A stretch of 64,000 bases of DNA from the NCBI GenBank assembly GCA_032622095.1, contig CP136062.1:163862875-163926874 (forward strand), read 5' to 3'. The notes beneath the pieces are model-generated. The model did not search any database. It worked only from the letters and a program-made list of their open reading frames with translations, and was not told the DNA's origin. The DNA is from Siphonodentalium dalli. Lineage: Eukaryota > Mollusca > Scaphopoda > Gadilida > Siphonodentaliidae. Shown piece after piece: positions 46,621 through 56,005 of the stretch; the first letter of the stretch is position 1, and each line of letters opens with the position of its first letter. Made by a program: the position numbers and the translations under genes.

Positions 46621-46808
46621 CATTCTCGTATGCGATTTTCATCTCTTAGCCATTCAAGGTCTGGATTGTTTGATGGTCTCACACCATGCTGATTTTGTGG
46701 TAATTCCGGCTCGTGCATGTACGCTCCCATTGTCAAATCTAAAGTGTCTTCTGCTGACGAATCAGACGAGGAAGAATCAGAGATCGCAAAATTGTTGCTG
46801 TCCGCCAT
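46621..46808 (-). pseudogene. P2X7 intracellular-domain-like gene, exon 1
   Basis: An open frame starts at an ATG in fair context (A at -3, G at +4) and reads MADSNNFAISDSSSSDSSAE, an acidic Ser-rich head. It continues with YMHEPELP and ends ...ENRIRE plus the first two bases of a Trp codon. The donor is a consensus TG|GTGAGT. Acidic head, Y-x-x-EP motif, then R...W-C fits proteins carrying the P2X7 receptor C-terminal (intracellular, zinc-binding) domain, many of which are stand-alone invertebrate proteins. It joins in phase to exon 2 at 41792 over a 4.8-kb intron. The exon itself is intact, but the gene is called broken because of exon 2. Two ATGs further upstream (to 46844) are alternatives. 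It sits on the same strand inside a VPS4 intron. Confidence 0.7.
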
Positions 46809-47028
46809 ACTGTCGGAATGCCCAGAGGTCCCTCGTGACATCACACGCTTTCTCGCAAATAACTGGATCCGTTAAAATAGATAATGAAGTGAGGCATCAG
46901 GCTATCACCCAGCCACCCACAGTCGTAAACACTCGTATTTTTCAGACAGCGGGGGATTGTTTTCTTAAATAAGTTTGCATAACTTAATACAAATATGAAT
47001 ATATGAACATATATTGAGAATTTTCGCG

Positions 47029-47182
47029 ACTTTAGTCAGAAATATGGCTTGTTGCTATTCATCAGAAAGCTCTCAGTGGGAGCTTTCCGATGAGTGGTAA
47101 CAAGCCATATTTCCGACTAAATCCTGAAAAATTACCCATAATTCTGCTGTGATTAAGGAGTCGATTATTTAGGGCATTACTG
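47029..47182. mobile_element. palindromic MITE copy, left end truncated
   Basis: The left part starts at ACTTTAGTCAGAAATATGGC. The right arm is complete to GGGCATTACTG before TA. It is ~90 bp downstream of the VPS4 exon 47393-47275 in transcript direction. Confidence 0.7.
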
Positions 47183-47273
47183 TATTATCAGAAACAATAC
47201 TTTGTGTAGTGACAGCAAATTGTCAACCAGGTATCAGTAATGTGTGCACTGGGTCAAGGAATATACCAACTCA

Positions 47274-47408
<135 letters not shown>

Positions 47409-48066
47409 TCACGTCAATTAATTAACTGCATTGTAATACCGGGGTCAATATTTGGAAATAACATAGTTTAATTGGCCTTTCTAAAATTCAAGGAAACGAT
47501 GTCGGGCGTTTAAACGGACATGGCTCATTCGAGCTTCCATATTTTGTCATCGTAATTTGGAAGAAGGAATAAGATAGGTTGACAAATACACGACATATTG
47601 ACATAACAGCTTCATGTGCTCTGAAAAATACTTGCCATGGTCACAACCATTTTACAGCTGTTTTCAATTCTTTGCATAGAATTGAAAAAAACGCTCTTTA
47701 TTTCTACCATATCAGGAATAGACTAACACGGAATGCTCTTTACTGTTCCTGTCATGCAAATGGCTGTTTTTTGTTTGGTTCCCAAACATCGTGTTCAAAG
47801 TTGTATTTTACAATTCAATGCATCTTTCTGGGACACAGAATGCTCGTAGAAAGGTAGCTTGGGTATTTATCAACCTATTTCGATGCCGGAAAACATTCAA
47901 AAGCGAATATCATTAGGTGTATTTTGGAGCGCAAACTGCCATGTGGCTATAAGTCATCAGCAAGATTTCAGCACACTTCAAGCAGCCAGGTTTGAGAACA
48001 AACATATTACCCAAACAATGAATGAATCTGGGTGACTTTTATCAATCCAAAACCACTGTATTCAAG

Positions 48067-48505
48067 CCTGAGAAGACTGTCATTAGCAGAATGAGGTCCC
48101 CAGAGTGTGAATTTAGAGATGATATCATGCACAGAAGGCTAGCATCACCAAATTCACCCTCTGGGAACCTAATTCTACTTAGGCCTCATCTTCTGGGAAG
48201 TATCTATAGTCTCAACTTAACATTGTTTTTAGTTACATTTTCCCTTCTGCGAAGTTTCTGTATCCCCTAATTTGCAGAATATAAAATGCATAATCGAGGT
48301 GACTAATGGGTGAACATCACCAACTTCAACTTGAGAACTTCAATCTTATCCTAGGTCTCCCATAGCAGTTGAGGCCTAAGCAGATTGAAGTTTCAAGAAG
48401 GTGAATTTGGTGATGCTAGCCTGCCATGCGGGATAGTGTCATTAAATTCACCCTCTGGGTACCCCATTCTGCAAATGACAGACACACTATTTGCAGACAT
48501 GACTG
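48067..48505. mobile_element. full copy of 'GAATGAGGTCCCC' family
   Basis: Terminal hairpins at ~48085-48180 and ~48380-48480 enclose the ~200-bp centre (AGTTTCTGTATCCCCTAAT, CATAGCAGTTGAGGCCTAAG). The left outermost bases are diverged. Confidence 0.65.
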
Positions 48506-48629
48506 CATTAACCCTTTGATTACTGAATGGATTCTCCGATCAGATCTAACAAGCAGTCGCAGACGGAGGTATCACCCACCGAATTGTGCAGTTGGGGAAG
48601 TGCATTCTCAATAATGTTTGCATTCTCGT

Positions 48630-49215
48630 TCTAGATACTGGTCAAGTGAACTCATATACCAAATATCTTGGAAATCTGTTGACATTTGTGGAAATGAGCC
48701 CTGTGACATTGTCTATTTGGTAAATTCGACAAAAATTATAAACAATGTCTGAAAATATCCGGCCGGATCTGGTTTGCGAACTCGTTCTAGATACTGGTCA
48801 TGTGAACTCATATACCAAAAATCTGTAAAACTGTTGACATTTGTGGAAATTAGCCATGTGACATCATCCATTTGCACCAAAATAATAAACAAAGTCCAAT
48901 AACTCTGCTGAAAATATCCGTCGGACCTGGTTTGAGATTTGTGGAAATGAGCCCTGTGACGTCGTCTATTTGCTATTTGGTAAATTCGACAAAAATAATA
49001 AACAAAGTCCAATAACTCCGGTAAAAATATAATGCCAGACCTGACTTGCGAACTCATTCTAGGTAATGATCAGTTGAACTCATATACCAAAAATCCGTTG
49101 ACATTTGTTCAAGTTATGACTTCGGGATGGATGGATGGATGGACGGACGGATGGACGGAAACCATTCCTATATCCCCCGCAAATTTTATTTGGCGGGGGA
49201 TAAAAATTATATACA
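48630..49215 (+). repeat. ~150-bp tandem repeat with CGGGGGATA tail
   Basis: Three to four units share CTCGTTCTAGATACTGGTCA, GTGAACTCATATACCAAA, GTTGACATTTGTGGAAATGA and AATAATAAACAAAGTCC. The block ends in a GATG/GACG microsatellite and a hairpin GCAAATTTTATTTGGCGGGGGATAA-type tail. A long minus-strand frame here is a by-product of the repeat. Confidence 0.7.
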
Positions 49216-49863
49216 TATATAATGATCCATCCCTAAAAGGGACCCAAGGCACTCACAGTGGGTAAATACGTAAAAGTTATAAAAGTATGTAGAAACAGCA
49301 CCAAGAAGAACATTGGGAAGATAAACTCTTGTTTTTTAAATATTGATAGCTCTCCAATAATGAAATTTCATGTGTTGAAACCACTGTCTTGTAATAAAAA
49401 CTGTTTCAGTCATTTGTCAGCAACAATCACTAATCGAGTAGTAAGTAAAAATATTTTAGTCTAAATATGATTTTCAGAATATTTCTCAATGCAATGTATA
49501 CTGTTATGTTTTGATTAAACTTCAGTATCTTATAAATTGAACTTTGATCAATAATGCCACTGCAACAGTAATGTTTATATAACTATGGTTTCGATAGGTG
49601 AAATATCATTATTGGGGAGTTATTAATAATGAAAATCTATTATTACATTTACTTGTCTATGCTAGTTGATTTACAGACTTTTTTATAAAATTGATGCTAA
49701 TTCGCATGAACCAACTGTGAAAGACTTGAGTCCTTTTAAGTTTATGGATGTTCATATACAAGCAGAGAAACAATCTAAGGTTTATTTGTAAAAAGGTTCA
49801 AATAAGTTCAACAAATGCTGAAAAGTCTGTTTTTATTTACCTCATCTGTTGAACGTTTCAAGG

Positions 49864-50302
49864 AAGTCTGCAAATAGCGTATCTGTCATTTGCAGAATGA
49901 GGTCCACAGATGGTGAATTTAGTTATGCTATCCCGTATAGCGGGCTAGCATCACCAAATTCACCCTATGGAGACCTCATTCTGCTTAGGCCTCATATTAT
50001 GGGAAGTATCTATAGTCTCAAATTAACATTATTTTTAGTTACGTTTTCCCTCTTGGGAAGTTTCTATATCCCCTAATTTGCAGAAGATAAAATGCATATT
50101 CGAGATGCCCAATGGGTGAATATCACCATCTTCAACTGGGGAACTTCATTCTGATCCTAGGTCTCCCATAGCAGTTGAGGGCCTAAGCAAAAAGAGGTCC
50201 CCAGAGGGTGAATTTGGTGATGCTAGCCCGCTGTGCGGGATAGCATCAATGAATTCACCCTCATTCTGCAAATAACAGACACGCTATTTGCAGGCTTGAT
50301 TC
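49864..50302. mobile_element. full copy of 'GAATGAGGTCCCC' family
   Basis: It runs from GTCTGCAAATAGCGTATCTG to CACGCTATTTGCAGGCTTG. The centre closely matches the copy at 48067, including AGTTTCTATATCCCCTAAT and CTCCCATAGCAGTTGAGG. Confidence 0.7.
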
Positions 50303-50544
50303 CAAGAAATGAATGAGAATCAACGAGAATTTATCAAATGGATAATTTGCAGGTTTGATGAATGCAAACTGCAGTTAAGAGAATCACTAGTTCATGTCAA
50401 ATATGCCTCTTACATCAAGAAAAGTTGACAAAGTTATAATGGTGTGTGTGAAACTTCATGGACCTGCATGAAAATGGTATCAGATGCTAATTTTGTTCAG
50501 ACACTAAAAGAATACATGTGCCGTTTAGACAAACTGTAAGTTAA

Positions 50545-50795
50545 CCCTTTCATGATGGGAGCTGCGCTGGTGCAGCATTAAAGATCCAGTGCCAGTAAAT
50601 TCTCTTAAATATGCGAGTCTCCCATAGGGTACCTCACATATACAAGAGAATGCACTGGCTTATAACTTCAAGGTAAATTTAGTCAGAGCAATGTATTCTT
50701 TTATATATATCTCCTTATATGAGACTTGCATAATTATATAAGAGAATGCATTGGCACAAGGTTTTTGCAAAATTTCAGGAAACTTCATGGAAGGC
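50545..50795. mobile_element. TTAA-flanked MITE, same palindromic family
   Basis: TTAA stands at 50541-50544 and 50796-50799. Ends are CCCTTTCATGATGGGAG and CTTCATGGAAGGC. The interior holds CATATACAAGAGAATGCACT and related arms around CTCCCATAGGG. Confidence 0.7.
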
Positions 50796-50799
50796 TTAA

Positions 50800-51880
50800 T
50801 AAACATTAGTCCACTGAGTACATTTAAAATGATAATATGCAAGGCATATAGAAAGACCCCATCACAATAGTAAGAATTATATTTTATTGAATACGGGTGC
50901 TTTAAATAATCATTATGATATATAGTTAAATTGTTATATATGAACACCATTGATATGAAGTGGGAAGAAGTAAACAAAAACATCGTATTGGCTGCTGACT
51001 TCAGAAAAAATCAACACTTCACTGCATGTACATGGACAACTTGATGTGATATTATAATTAACTCAGATGATATGTGTATGAGCATGGCTTCACCCGTGGT
51101 TTGTGGATTTGATGTTTTTCTGCTTTCATTCTGGTATATACATTGTATGTGTGATTCTTACAAGCATTTGCCATATCTTATTTTCCCCCTGGAAATATGG
51201 TAAACTTTAAAGTCATATTATTTTTCACTCAGTTTTAAATTCGCGCACCAATGGGTGTGCAAAATATAGTACTGCGTGAATTTAAATACTAGTAAGGTAG
51301 CTAAAATTTAATACACAGTACTAAATAAAACCGGTATAATATAACTAGTAATTGAAGCGTGTGTCTGCGTTTATATGTCCAGTATGGTCGTGATATATGC
51401 CATATAGCGGCTAAAACGATGTTAAACTCTCAATTAATAAATGAATCAATAAATGTCTAGTCTATAGTGAGGTGAAATCAGTTGCCTGCGAAGACAACAT
51501 GACCCATTCAGTCATGTCTGGATTCTGGCCCGCAGAAACAAATGATGCTTTGACATCATGACACCGTAACTGACTTCATTTAGCAAACAAATGAAACTGA
51601 TCTAATATGACCCTATGCAGGACATATTCATAACAACTTACTTTTTATAAATAAATAAATACTTCAGTTGTCCATTGCCACATATCGGAAGCAAATTTGT
51701 TTCATTGCTGATTCCGCGATTTTGTGAAACCACTGCCGGAAATCACGTGATTTTTTCACGAAAAAGTTGTCTCGCTAAAAATTTCACCTGCATGGTATAC
51801 TGTAAATTATGTGTGACGTCACAAGTACGTATGACCGCCTGTTACCTACACACGACCCGAGCTCGGCGCACATAATAACT
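50800..51880. other. VPS4 intron, nothing assigned
   Basis: No motif-bearing frame. The segment CGGAAATCACGTGATTTTTT near 51735 resembles CGGAAGTCACGTGATAATTT near 28068, so a dispersed repeat with a CACGTG core may be present in both places. Confidence 0.4.
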
Positions 51881-51883
51881 TAC

Positions 51884-51921
51884 CCCATACAGCAAGATTC
51901 CTCGCCATGGTTTCCGGTTGC
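51884..51921 (-). CDS. VPS4: VPS4 microexon (38 bp) leading into Walker A
   Basis: A 38-bp exon supplies the end of a Gly codon and then N-R-K-P-W-R-G-I-L-L-Y-G, the conserved segment directly before the P-loop. Acceptor TTTCAG|GC and donor GGG|GTAAGT are both good. The exon ends in phase 0, and the next exon opens with PPGTGK, so the Walker A motif (G-PPGTGK) is split by a 4.5-kb intron exactly after its first glycine. The exon is too short for ab initio gene finders and easy to miss. Confidence 0.93.
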
Positions 51922-52079
51922 CTGAAAGATATACCTTATACATTAGAAAGTATAACTAGAGAATTTCAGTTCAGATTGGCTATATATAGGATCATGCTCT
52001 TATAAGAACTGAAAGAAAACACAAGAGTAGATCACCCTCCTCTAAAATTATTTTACTTTTGAACAGTGGGAAATTTAAG

Positions 52080-52465
52080 ACAGGAAATGAAAAAACTCCG
52101 CAAAATTGACTCAATGACTGAAACTCAAAATCGCAGGTGTGCATGTCCCCATGCTGGTTGACATCTGTGACAAGTTTTTAAAAAATTGACTGGAAAATGA
52201 CGAAATACAGGCTTGGACAAATGATGCGTCCCAGGGTGTACGATTCTATGTCGAAAAAATGCAATAACTCCGCCAAAATGAGTCCAACCGAACTCAAAAT
52301 CGCAGGTGCTAAGTTTCCCAAAAGTTGATATACTGTATATATGTGCCAAGTTTTAAAAACATTTACCAGAAAATGACAGAATACAGACTTGCACAAAGTT
52401 CCGGACGCACGGATGAGGGTAATTACCATAGTCCTCCCAACAGAATGTCGGGGGATAAAATTGTT
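52080..52465 (-). repeat. two-unit dispersed repeat with CGGGGGATA tail
   Basis: Two units of ~170 bp share ATGAAAAAACTCCGCAAAAT, ACTCAAAATCGCAGGTG and GAAAATGACGAAATACAGGC. The tail GAATGTCGGGGGATAAAATT resembles that of the block at 48630. It lies in the 711-bp VPS4 intron between exons 52633 and 51921. Confidence 0.6.
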
Positions 52466-52632
52466 GTATAATTAATATTTTCAAATCAATATTTAGTCTC
52501 GTTATAAGATGTTTAGACCAAGAGTTAACTATTGCCTTACTTCCGATCATAATTTAAACTTACCAGCTAACAATTTATTTATTTTTTTGGAGTAAAGATA
52601 TAATAAATACACTGATAAAATCTTAGTCTTAC

Positions 52633-52752
52633 CTGTGAACAGATGTGGAAATTTGACAGGTAAGAATACAGCTTCTTTTAGGGCTTCCTTCGCGTACTCC
52701 AACCCAGCTACATCATTCCAGCTCACATTTGGTTTGGTCATCACAATAGCAT
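52633..52752 (-). CDS. VPS4: VPS4 exon: start of AAA domain
   Basis: The 120-bp exon encodes [40 protein letters not shown]. This is the highly conserved N-terminal edge of the VPS4 AAA cassette (the W[17 protein letters not shown] signature). The acceptor follows a pyrimidine stretch ending in TTTCAG, and the donor is ACAG|GTAAG. The entry phase completes Asp from the upstream exon, and the exit leaves one base of a Gly codon. Within the family this region packs against the nucleotide pocket. Confidence 0.95.
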
Positions 52753-52974
52753 CTGAAATTTCAAAGAATTGGAATACATTGTCAGACATATGCCAGGAGG
52801 GAAATAAATGAAAATGTCAATGACACAGTAGCTCAACTTGAATGGGAGCTAATTTCATGTGCTACAGTCAATAAAGCGGTTAGGAATGAGGAAAGTTTAA
52901 ATGTCAAAGTAACTATCAGTTGTCAACATGAAGATATATATATAAAGTAAATTCCAAGATGGCTGCAGGCGCAA

Positions 52975-53221
52975 GCCTTGAAATAGTGTGTGTCATTTGC
53001 AGAATGAGGTCCCAGAGGGTGAAATTAGTGATGCTACCCTGCATAGCGGGCTAGCATCACCAAATTCACCCTCTGCGAACCTCATTCTGCTGAGGTGTAA
53101 GCAGAATGAGGTCCCCAGAGGGTGAATTTGGTGATGCCAGCCCGCTATGCGGGGTAGCATCACTAAATTCACCCTCTGGGGACCTCATTCTGCAAATGAC
53201 AGACACTATTTCTAGGCTTGT
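52975..53221. mobile_element. compact copy of 'GAATGAGGTCCCC' family
   Basis: Two hairpins lie in tandem between CAAGCCTTGAAATAGTGTG and CACTATTTCTAGGCTTG. TGCAGGCG stands immediately before and after the element, an 8-bp direct repeat. It is inserted in a copy of the 'CCAAGATGGCTGC' repeat. Confidence 0.75.
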
Positions 53222-53760
53222 GCAGGCGTTTTTTTTAACGAAATTCAGAAAAAAATTTGATGGCTCCCATCTAGAGGTCACCCAAAAGATCCATATGAAA
53301 TTTGGTGACGATCGGATGAGGGATGTGGTCTGTAGAGTTTGCCAAAGGATTTAGTCATGCAAAGAGTAAAATTTTCAAATTCGACAGCTCCTATTTAGAG
53401 GTGATCCTAAAGTTACCTAAACATGCCTGTAAATTTTCAAAACAATTTTCCAATAAATGAGAGCTGCAGGATGTGTTGTTGGGATTTAAATTTGTACTCC
53501 AAGATGGCTGCTGGCAGCAATGTTTTTTAACGAATTTCAGAGACTCCCATCACCCCGAAGATCCATATGAAGTTTGGTGATGATCGAATGTAGGAGTTGG
53601 CCACTGGGACCCCCCATATGTTAAATCTCAGTTTTCACACTTGCCCAAGAAGATCCATATGAAGTTTGGTGATGATCGAATGTGGGAGGTGCAGGCCACT
53701 GGGACCCCCATATGTAAAATCTCAGTTTTCACACTTGCCCAGGATAAAACAAAGCAGACA
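53222..53760 (+). repeat. 'ccaagatggc' repeat with ~80-bp duplication
   Basis: The block contains GATGGCTCCCATCTAGAGGT and AAGGATTTAGTCATGCAAAG. Near its end AGATCCATATGAAGTTTGGT...CTCAGTTTTCACACTTGCCC occurs twice in tandem (about 53565-53642 and 53650-53742). Confidence 0.65.
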
Positions 53761-53926
53761 GTAAATACTTCACACCTGACTGGAGGTGTAAAGGGTTGTC
53801 ACATTCTTTCATGTTGATTAATTTACTAACAATGGGAGAAGATTAGAGGAGTAAAATAGTGTACACATTTTTATTAGTGAGGAAACACATTGGAAAAAAT
53901 AACAAACAGAACTTTTTGTATTCTCT

Positions 53927-55765
53927 TTGTATTTTTATAGTGAACAATTAGCAAATTGCAAATCAACCAAGAAACTGTTCAACATTACCAACACTATGCT
54001 GGGCAAAGGTAAATGTTCTACTCTACCTAGTGACATTCCCATGGATACACTCCCAGAAACATTTGCCACATTTTTTCAAGACAAAGTTACCAAAATTCGT
54101 GCGAATATACAACAAGTGTCTGCAGGAGAAGCTGAGTTTGAGGAATTCACTGGAACCAAATTTGTTAAGTTTGAATGTGTTACAACAGAGACGGTTAAAC
54201 GTGTTCTCATGTCAATGCCATCAAAATCGTGTTCTCTGGATCCTGTACCATCACTCATTCTTAAACAGCATAGCGACCAACTAGTAACGTTTCTTACGAG
54301 GATAGTGAATACATCCCTGGAAGACGGTATAGTTCCCACTTGCTTCAAACAAGCTGTGGTTAAACCATTGCTGAAAAAGCCAAACATGGATAGGAACAAT
54401 CTCAAGAACTATAGACCTGTTTCTAACCTTCCTTTTATATCCAAGCTTCTTGAGCGCGTGGTACTCTATCAACTCAGACAACATCTGGAGGATAATGACA
54501 TGAATGAACCTTTCCAATCAGCTTATCGACGACACCACAGTACGGAAACTGCACTTGTCCGCGTCACCAACGACTTGCTTTGTGCAGCAGATGATCACAA
54601 TGTCACTATAGCCTCATTTCTCGACCTCTCTGCTGCCTTTGATACTTTGGATCACAACATCATAATTTCACGCCTTAACAAAACATTCGGAATTTCAGGG
54701 AAAGTTCTCCAATGGTTCAAGTCATATCTATCAGGCAGAATCCAGACTGTTCACAGTGGAGAATTCTGTTCCAAACCATATGAACTATCATTTGGTGTCC
54801 CCCAGGGATCAGTCCTTGGGCCCGTGCTTTATCTCATGTACACTAAGCCATTGGGGCAAATCATCACACAGAGAAATCTACAATACCACATGTACGCAGA
54901 CGATACACTGATTTATATGCCCAGCTCACCATCAGAGTTCGCAAACAATATCTCAGAAATGCAGCAATGTATAACGGCAGTAAAAAATTGGATGGGCGCA
55001 AACCAACTGTGTTTAAATGATGACAAAACCGAGATAATGTTATTTGGAACAGATCACAGAATTAAGAACACCCCTTTGGACTGCATTCGTATAGGTGATT
55101 CCGACATAAAGCCATCGTCGTGTGCCAGATATCTGGGCATTCACCTGGACAGTACTCTGTCAATGGAAGTGTACATAAACAATTTATGCAGAAGTCTATT
55201 TCTGGATATAAGGAGAATTTCTCACATCAGGCCATTCATAACCACCGATGCTGCTAAAACTCTTGTTTCGTCATTTGTTCTTTCCAAGATTGACTACTGT
55301 AACCCACTTCTGGCTGGCTTACCAAAGACAGAAATTGATAAACTTCAACGTATGATGAACATTGCTGCTCGTGTGATTCTTAAGAAGCCTAAATTTTCTG
55401 ACCTGACACCAATGTTCAAAGAACTGCACTGGCTACCAATTCAAGCCCGCATTGACTATAAAATTGCTGTCTTATGTTGTAAGAAATTTGACTGTCTCTC
55501 GCCCCTCCCTGTATATATCGAATCTCTTCTTTCATGCTATGTACCTGGTAAACCAGGCTTAAGGTCAGCTGATAAAATATTACTTGCTGTCCCCAAACGT
55601 GACCTTGTTAATTATGGTCGTCGATCTTTTGAATGCTACGGCCCAAACCTTTGGAATTCACTCCCGCTTACACTTAGGAATTTTGCTACTTTGGAATCTT
55701 TCAAAACAGAACTCAAAACGTATCTGTTTAAACTTCACTATGGCAACGACGACGACCAAAGCTGA
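53927..55765 (+). CDS. non-LTR retrotransposon reverse transcriptase (612 codons, no stops)
   Basis: The ORF opens within the pre-RT region (YSEQLANCKSTKKLFNITN) and contains the RT core: NYRPVSNLPFISKLLE (~residue 161), FQSAYRRHHSTETAL (~196), FLDLSAAFDTLDH (~231), FGVPQGSVLGP (~289) and the catalytic Y-A-D-D (~323) in QYHMYADDTLIY. It then has the thumb, YLGIHLD, and the C-terminal HWLPIQARIDYKI and WNSLPLTLR segments typical of CR1/L2/jockey-group LINEs. The upstream apurinic-like endonuclease domain is missing, so the copy is 5'-truncated and the first Met is probably internal. The frame is completely open, which indicates a young insertion. It lies on the strand opposite to VPS4. Confidence 0.93.
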   Translation: MYFYSEQLANCKSTKKLFNITNTMLGKGKCSTLPSDIPMDTLPETFATFFQDKVTKIRANIQQVSAGEAEFEEFTGTKFVKFECVTTETVKRVLMSMPSKSCSLDPVPSLILKQHSDQLVTFLTRIVNTSLEDGIVPTCFKQAVVKPLLKKPNMDRNNLKNYRPVSNLPFISKLLERVVLYQLRQHLEDNDMNEPFQSAYRRHHSTETALVRVTNDLLCAADDHNVTIASFLDLSAAFDTLDHNIIISRLNKTFGISGKVLQWFKSYLSGRIQTVHSGEFCSKPYELSFGVPQGSVLGPVLYLMYTKPLGQIITQRNLQYHMYADDTLIYMPSSPSEFANNISEMQQCITAVKNWMGANQLCLNDDKTEIMLFGTDHRIKNTPLDCIRIGDSDIKPSSCARYLGIHLDSTLSMEVYINNLCRSLFLDIRRISHIRPFITTDAAKTLVSSFVLSKIDYCNPLLAGLPKTEIDKLQRMMNIAARVILKKPKFSDLTPMFKELHWLPIQARIDYKIAVLCCKKFDCLSPLPVYIESLLSCYVPGKPGLRSADKILLAVPKRDLVNYGRRSFECYGPNLWNSLPLTLRNFATLESFKTELKTYLFKLHYGNDDDQS

Positions 55766-55978
55766 GCACACATTTCCTGCATTGTTTTATACAATACACA
55801 CAGCCTTATCCTGATTTGTATATGAATTGTTTGATTTATTTCATTGTAGTTATTGTTTGTGTGTACATGCGTATATGTGTTTAAATGTGCTGGAACTCGG
55901 TCATCTGTTGTATCATTGAGCGCTTTGGGCCTCATGGGATAAGGCGCTTTAAAAATGCTATACATTATTATTATTTGA
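53927..55978 (+). mobile_element. 5'-truncated CR1/L2/jockey-type LINE copy
   Basis: The copy comprises the RT ORF, a ~200-bp 3' UTR containing GAGCGCTTTGGGCC and AAGGCGCTTTAAAAATGC, and a terminal ATT-repeat (ATTATTATTATTT near 55965-55977). A short ATT-type 3' repeat instead of poly(A) is characteristic of L2/CR1-like elements. The 5' boundary is put where pre-RT homology starts. No clear target-site duplication was seen. Confidence 0.85.
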
Positions 55979-56005
55979 TTGTGTCATATTTCAATATTTA
56001 TTGTA

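Noticed and set aside
48713-49057. 114-codon minus-strand ORF
   Set aside because: It follows the ~150-bp tandem repeat and repeats the same peptide phrases; a by-product of the repeat.
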